From assembly GCA_030600975.1 (NCBI GenBank), contig JAUVUL010000090.1:1-7074 (forward strand): a stretch of 7,074 bases of DNA, written 5' to 3'. The position numbers were made by a program, and so were the translations under genes. Source of the DNA: Candidatus Aegiribacteria sp. (GTDB taxonomy: Bacteria > Fermentibacterota > Fermentibacteria > Fermentibacterales > JCC-6). This document shows, one piece after another, positions 3,892 to 7,074 of the stretch. Position 1 is the stretch's first letter. Every line of letters starts with the position of its first letter. A model generated the notes under the pieces. It saw only the letters and a list, made by a program, of their open reading frames with translations. It made no database searches and was not told where the DNA came from.

Positions 3892-6258
3892 TTACCTGGT
3901 AACAACCAGGCTGATCGTACCTGTCCAGCCGGCAGCTGAAACCCTTACATGGTAAACTCCTGATGGAACCGCTTCTCCATTGTTGTCTTCAAGTTTCCAT
4001 AAAAGGCTATGCTCGCCTGCAGTCATCTCTTCGGCAGCGATGTTTGTAATAAGGCGACCTGTTACATCGTATACATCAACCCTTGTATTACCTTCTGTGG
4101 CAAGGCTGAAGGGTATCGTGACGCTGTTCATTGCGGGGCTTGGGTATACAGCATCAACACCATTAATGTAATCCTGAAGACCTCCCTCCTCAAATCCTGT
4201 ACCGGTAACACTGATGGTTCCCTGGTAGGATATGTGATCCCTCGCCCAGGCTACTACAGATATGGTGCCGGTGGAGGCAGGATTGACAAAGAATGTACAC
4301 TCTCCGGCGGCATTCGTTGTTTCAACCTTGTAAATGTCACCGGACTGCCAGTCCCCCTTCTGAAGGCAGACCCTTGCTCCGCTTACAGATGATCCACTTG
4401 AAGTAACGGCAACAGTTACATTTGTAGCTCCGGAAATGCTTGCGGTATGGGCAGCATCAAGATCAGACGCAGGGAAGAACCACATGGGAAGTTCCGGATC
4501 TCCAAAAAGGTTGTATTCCTTTACGCACCAGTCTTCTGTTTCACTCGACGCGGGGCACATCTCGTCGTTACCCATTGCATGAGTAACACCGAGAATGTAC
4601 AGGTCATCGTTCCACATTACATCGTAGAAATACCTTGAGAGAATCTCGCTTACTCCATAACCGGGGTTGCTGGAATTCCCAAATCCGTACCTCGCATTGA
4701 AAGCGCCGAAGCCTCCCCCCTCAGGTGAGTTGTTCCATGCATCTCCCATACAGTCGATGCCGTAATCAAGGTACCCTATATTGCACGAGATAGAGTTCCA
4801 TATTGCAGGAAGGTTGCCGCTGGAGATGTTGGTAAGACTCTTGAAATGAGAAGTTGAGTAAAACCCTCCGGGAAGCGAAAATCCTGTAGCCGCACCATGG
4901 CTGCTGTGGTAAACATGATGAGGTCCGGCATTGAGCATGCTGTCCGTTATCGCCATGCTGTTGTTCCCATCTGAATCGTAACACTTTTCCTCTTCCCATT
5001 CCGATGGAACGTACACGGATATGAGCTCTGCGCCGGCGGAGCCGTAACACCCGGGCCACAGCATCTCGGTCGTGTACCCTATCCTCTCTTCGATCTCCGA
5101 ACTCTCAAAATAGTCAGTAGATGAGACTCCTTCGTAGATATACACTTTCTCGTTGAAGATAGTGCACTCGCTGCTTGTATTGACGCTTGCCCTTCCTACC
5201 CAGAGATCCGGATGGTAATCGACATCATCATATCCGAACTGGCCCCATACATGATTGTTATTGCTGTCCCAGAGGTCGGCTCCCGGAATCATATCGTTGA
5301 TATCTGACCAGTAGAGGTCAACAGGCGGGAATTCTTCGTAAGATCCGCCGATGGATATCCTGGCATCCCTGCCGGCTATTCTGTTGTCATCTCCATAGAT
5401 GAGTACGTATTCCACCCCTTCATCGCGACAGTCTGTGAGGAATGCGCGGATTTCCTGCTGAAGGTCATAGCAGGTGTAATTATCATCAATCCATGTTGTT
5501 GTATAGACGTTGGCAGGCACCCCCTTTGAGGTTTTCCAGTCCGCCAGTTCCTGTGCGTAGCTTTCGTAATACGTGGTTGCGATGATCACGTACTCACCGT
5601 AGGTCAGATCCTTCGAATCAACGATATAAGCACCCGAGCACGATACTTCTTCAGGATTCACTACAGTATTTCTGACAGTTTCCTGTGAACGAAGCTCGCT
5701 CTGCATGCTTCTCCTGAGAACAGTGGATGCTTCCGGGCTGCTTTCGTAAGTAACTCTCAGTGTAAGGCCCGTAAGAATATCTACCGTCCTGCTTGAAGGA
5801 TTCCATCTTACGGGAAATACTTTCACATATGCAACAGGGATACCCAGTATCACACTGGAACCTGCAAATTCAACGGAATTCTCAGGATAGAAAGAGCGGG
5901 AATTATATATTTCAGGATCCGGCTCATCCGGAACCCCATTCCACTCAACTGAGAATGGAATTTGAGTCTGAGCCGGCATGACGTTATACAGTCCCCGCAC
6001 AACTGTGTATTCGGCATCAATGATCTCAATCCCGGTCGCCATGCAGCCTGTAGGCAGTGCCATCCTCTCCGTGTAAGCGGGAAGGCTGGGCGCTCCAACC
6101 ACATTTATAAGCCCCATTCCAGTACCGGTTATTCTCGTATAGATCCCGGCCTCGGTGATGTTTATTGCTGAAGCATCAATCGGTATCGAAACGGTCATTT
6201 CACCTGCACTGGCAGCAAACGCCATTGCAAGAACAGCCAAAAAGAGAAGTGTTTTCAT
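3892..6258 (-). CDS. Secreted gingipain-like cysteine peptidase (family C25) with C-terminal sorting/FlgD-like domain
   Basis: 788 residues from the ATG at 6258, chosen because AGGA (6267-6264) lies 5 bases upstream and the product starts directly with a signal peptide (cleavage likely after ASA, about residue 18). An upstream in-frame TTG at 6279 would add seven residues and lacks such a site. Residues about 19-175 resemble the C25 propeptide; about 221-593 form the catalytic domain. The His is in SSHGAATGF (His454) and the Cys in SISCNIG (Cys492), followed by CMGDAW, the same order as in gingipains; NLFGDP closes the domain. An Ig-like module (about 605-685) and an 85-residue end domain with YPSPA, TGR and SGVYHVRV follow, as in type IX secretion cargo or FlgD-like repeats. 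Predicted role: extracellular protein degradation. Both catalytic residues are intact. Substrate specificity (Arg or Lys) cannot be judged. Confidence 0.95.
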   Translation of the reverse strand: MKTLLFLAVLAMAFAASAGEMTVSIPIDASAINITEAGIYTRITGTGMGLINVVGAPSLPAYTERMALPTGCMATGIEIIDAEYTVVRGLYNVMPAQTQIPFSVEWNGVPDEPDPEIYNSRSFYPENSVEFAGSSVILGIPVAYVKVFPVRWNPSSRTVDILTGLTLRVTYESSPEASTVLRRSMQSELRSQETVRNTVVNPEEVSCSGAYIVDSKDLTYGEYVIIATTYYESYAQELADWKTSKGVPANVYTTTWIDDNYTCYDLQQEIRAFLTDCRDEGVEYVLIYGDDNRIAGRDARISIGGSYEEFPPVDLYWSDINDMIPGADLWDSNNNHVWGQFGYDDVDYHPDLWVGRASVNTSSECTIFNEKVYIYEGVSSTDYFESSEIEERIGYTTEMLWPGCYGSAGAELISVYVPSEWEEEKCYDSDGNNSMAITDSMLNAGPHHVYHSSHGAATGFSLPGGFYSTSHFKSLTNISSGNLPAIWNSISCNIGYLDYGIDCMGDAWNNSPEGGGFGAFNARYGFGNSSNPGYGVSEILSRYFYDVMWNDDLYILGVTHAMGNDEMCPASSETEDWCVKEYNLFGDPELPMWFFPASDLDAAHTASISGATNVTVAVTSSGSSVSGARVCLQKGDWQSGDIYKVETTNAAGECTFFVNPASTGTISVVAWARDHISYQGTISVTGTGFEEGGLQDYINGVDAVYPSPAMNSVTIPFSLATEGNTRVDVYDVTGRLITNIAAEEMTAGEHSLLWKLEDNNGEAVPSGVYHVRVSAAGWTGTISLVVTR

Positions 6259-6334
6259 AATTATCCTGTCATAGTTCAATTTAAGTTGCAGAACACACCA
6301 ACCATTTGATAACTTAATAGTTCACTGAGGGATT

Positions 6335-6362
6335 AGAATACTTAGGTTTGTCATATTGTCAA
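6335..6362 (-). promoter_or_regulatory. Sigma-70-type promoter for the C25 peptidase gene
   Basis: On the minus strand TTGACA (6362-6357) is 16 bases from TATTCT (6340-6335), the same spacing as in the RRM promoter. Transcription would start near 6328, about 70 bases before the ATG at 6258. The site lies between the stop of the upstream gene at 6400 and the peptidase start, so the peptidase is probably its own unit even though both genes point the same way. Confidence 0.45.
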
Positions 6363-6399
6363 ATCACTTCAAACAGGGACAGCTGGAATATTATTTATG

Positions 6400-7074
6400 C
6401 TATTCAATCACCACGAAACGCTGTGTAGCTGTGAAATCTCCGGAGATCATCCTGCAGAAGTAAATCCCGGAACCGAGACCTTCAATCTGGAATTCATTTT
6501 TCCCGGGATTAAACCTGGCTTCGGGGAATTCCAGCACACACCTGCCGGTAATATCGAAAATATTCAGATTCACCTTAGATGAGTAATCAAGAGTGAAGCT
6601 TAAAACCGAAAAGGACGAAGCTGGATTGGGATAAACCATTATATCCAGGTCACGCGTATAATGCTCAGGTTCTATCCCTGTTCCTACCCACCAGCCCTCT
6701 GAATCAGTCTTTATTATCAGGCTTGCTGAATCATAAGAATACCGCGGATAAGAACCTGAAAGAAGGAAACCGCCATCAAATGTATTGGCAATCTCACGTA
6801 TAAAACAGTTATGATACACCCGTTCCCAGAGCAGGTTACCCTCGGAATCAAGTCGAGTTACTACAGAAAATGAATCAACCCAACTATTGCCACATGCAAG
6901 GATGTCAGTTCCGCATATAACAAGGTCCTTATATGAGATTTCAGGATGAATGGAAGTGTAGCTCCAGAGACTGTCTCCCGAGGCTGATATTTTAAGAATA
7001 TTGCTATAACTCCTAGTTACAGCATAACCACTATCGGGAGTACCCAATGCCTCATATCCATAGGTCATTGTCTC
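6400..7074 (-). CDS. C-terminal part of a secreted beta-propeller-like protein with sorting/FlgD-like domain (cut by window edge)
   Basis: The frame is open to the right edge of the window, so the true start is missing. The ATG at 7068 is preceded in frame by ACA and GAG and is probably internal. The visible 224 codons fall into two parts. The first about 125 residues have repeats with the pattern GGFLLSGS followed by TRLDSEGNLLWE or IIKTDSEG, typical of PQQ/delta-60-like propellers in secreted proteins of FCB-type bacteria. The last about 80 residues form a C-terminal domain with YPNPA, DITGR, GSGIYFCRM and final RFVVIE, the type A sorting pattern. It is therefore predicted to be exported like the peptidase downstream. 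Its ligand or function is unknown. No clear terminator follows its TAG stop at 6400. Confidence 0.85.
   Translation of the reverse strand, partial: ETMTYGYEALGTPDSGYAVTRSYSNILKISASGDSLWSYTSIHPEISYKDLVICGTDILACGNSWVDSFSVVTRLDSEGNLLWERVYHNCFIREIANTFDGGFLLSGSYPRYSYDSASLIIKTDSEGWWVGTGIEPEHYTRDLDIMVYPNPASSFSVLSFTLDYSSKVNLNIFDITGRCVLEFPEARFNPGKNEFQIEGLGSGIYFCRMISGDFTATQRFVVIE

Noticed and set aside
4766..5059. Arg-rich minus-strand ORF inside the C25 peptidase gene
   Set aside because: It overlaps the catalytic region of the peptidase in another frame; its Arg-rich composition is a frame-shift artefact.

Overview
The window carries five protein-coding regions, one of them cut by the right edge, plus about 800 bases of non-coding DNA. 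The best guess for the source is an uncultured bacterium of the FCB type or a neighbouring candidate phylum such as Fermentibacterota. This is inferred from a secreted gingipain-like C25 peptidase and a second secreted protein that both end in a 'YPxPA ... TGR ... SGxY' C-terminal domain of the type IX secretion/FlgD-like kind, together with a lipoprotein built from fibronectin-like modules and a YVTN propeller. Three intergenic regions hold a perfect TTGACA box ahead of a gene, so the housekeeping promoters look like the general sigma-70 type and not the Bacteroidota TTTG/TAnnTTTG type. The taxonomic call is not proven.

Layout. Positions 1-180 are non-coding and look like part of a structured, palindromic intergenic repeat. 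A small RRM RNA-binding protein lies on the minus strand (240 to 491, or 536 with the longer start), with a clean intrinsic terminator behind it and a promoter plus a leader of about 170-215 bases in front. The divergent region to 995 also has a plus-strand promoter-like site, a 7-codon micro-ORF with the best ribosome binding site in the window, and a hairpin enclosing the micro-ORF stop codon. A 342-residue cytosolic protein with a conserved Cys-rich C-terminus follows at 996-2024 (+). Next is a 552-residue predicted lipoprotein at 2142-3800 (+), with two fibronectin III-like modules and a seven-bladed propeller of exact 42-residue repeats. It converges on the C25 peptidase at 3892-6258 (-) across a perfect 11-bp palindrome. 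The C-terminal part of another secreted propeller protein with a sorting-like domain fills 6400-7074 (-).

How the genes relate. The three large proteins at 2142-7074 are all exported or surface proteins, consistent with an envelope or secretome neighbourhood, but they appear to be separate transcription units and no shared pathway can be read from the sequence. The most interesting signals are regulatory and structural: a repeated TGAGAATTG motif in the RRM mRNA leader with a near copy touching the likely ribosome binding site, which suggests autoregulation; the micro-ORF/hairpin leader before the Cys-rich protein; and a ring of seven cysteines, one per blade at exact 42-residue spacing, in the propeller lipoprotein. 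No CRISPR array, insertion sequence, tRNA or rRNA was seen.
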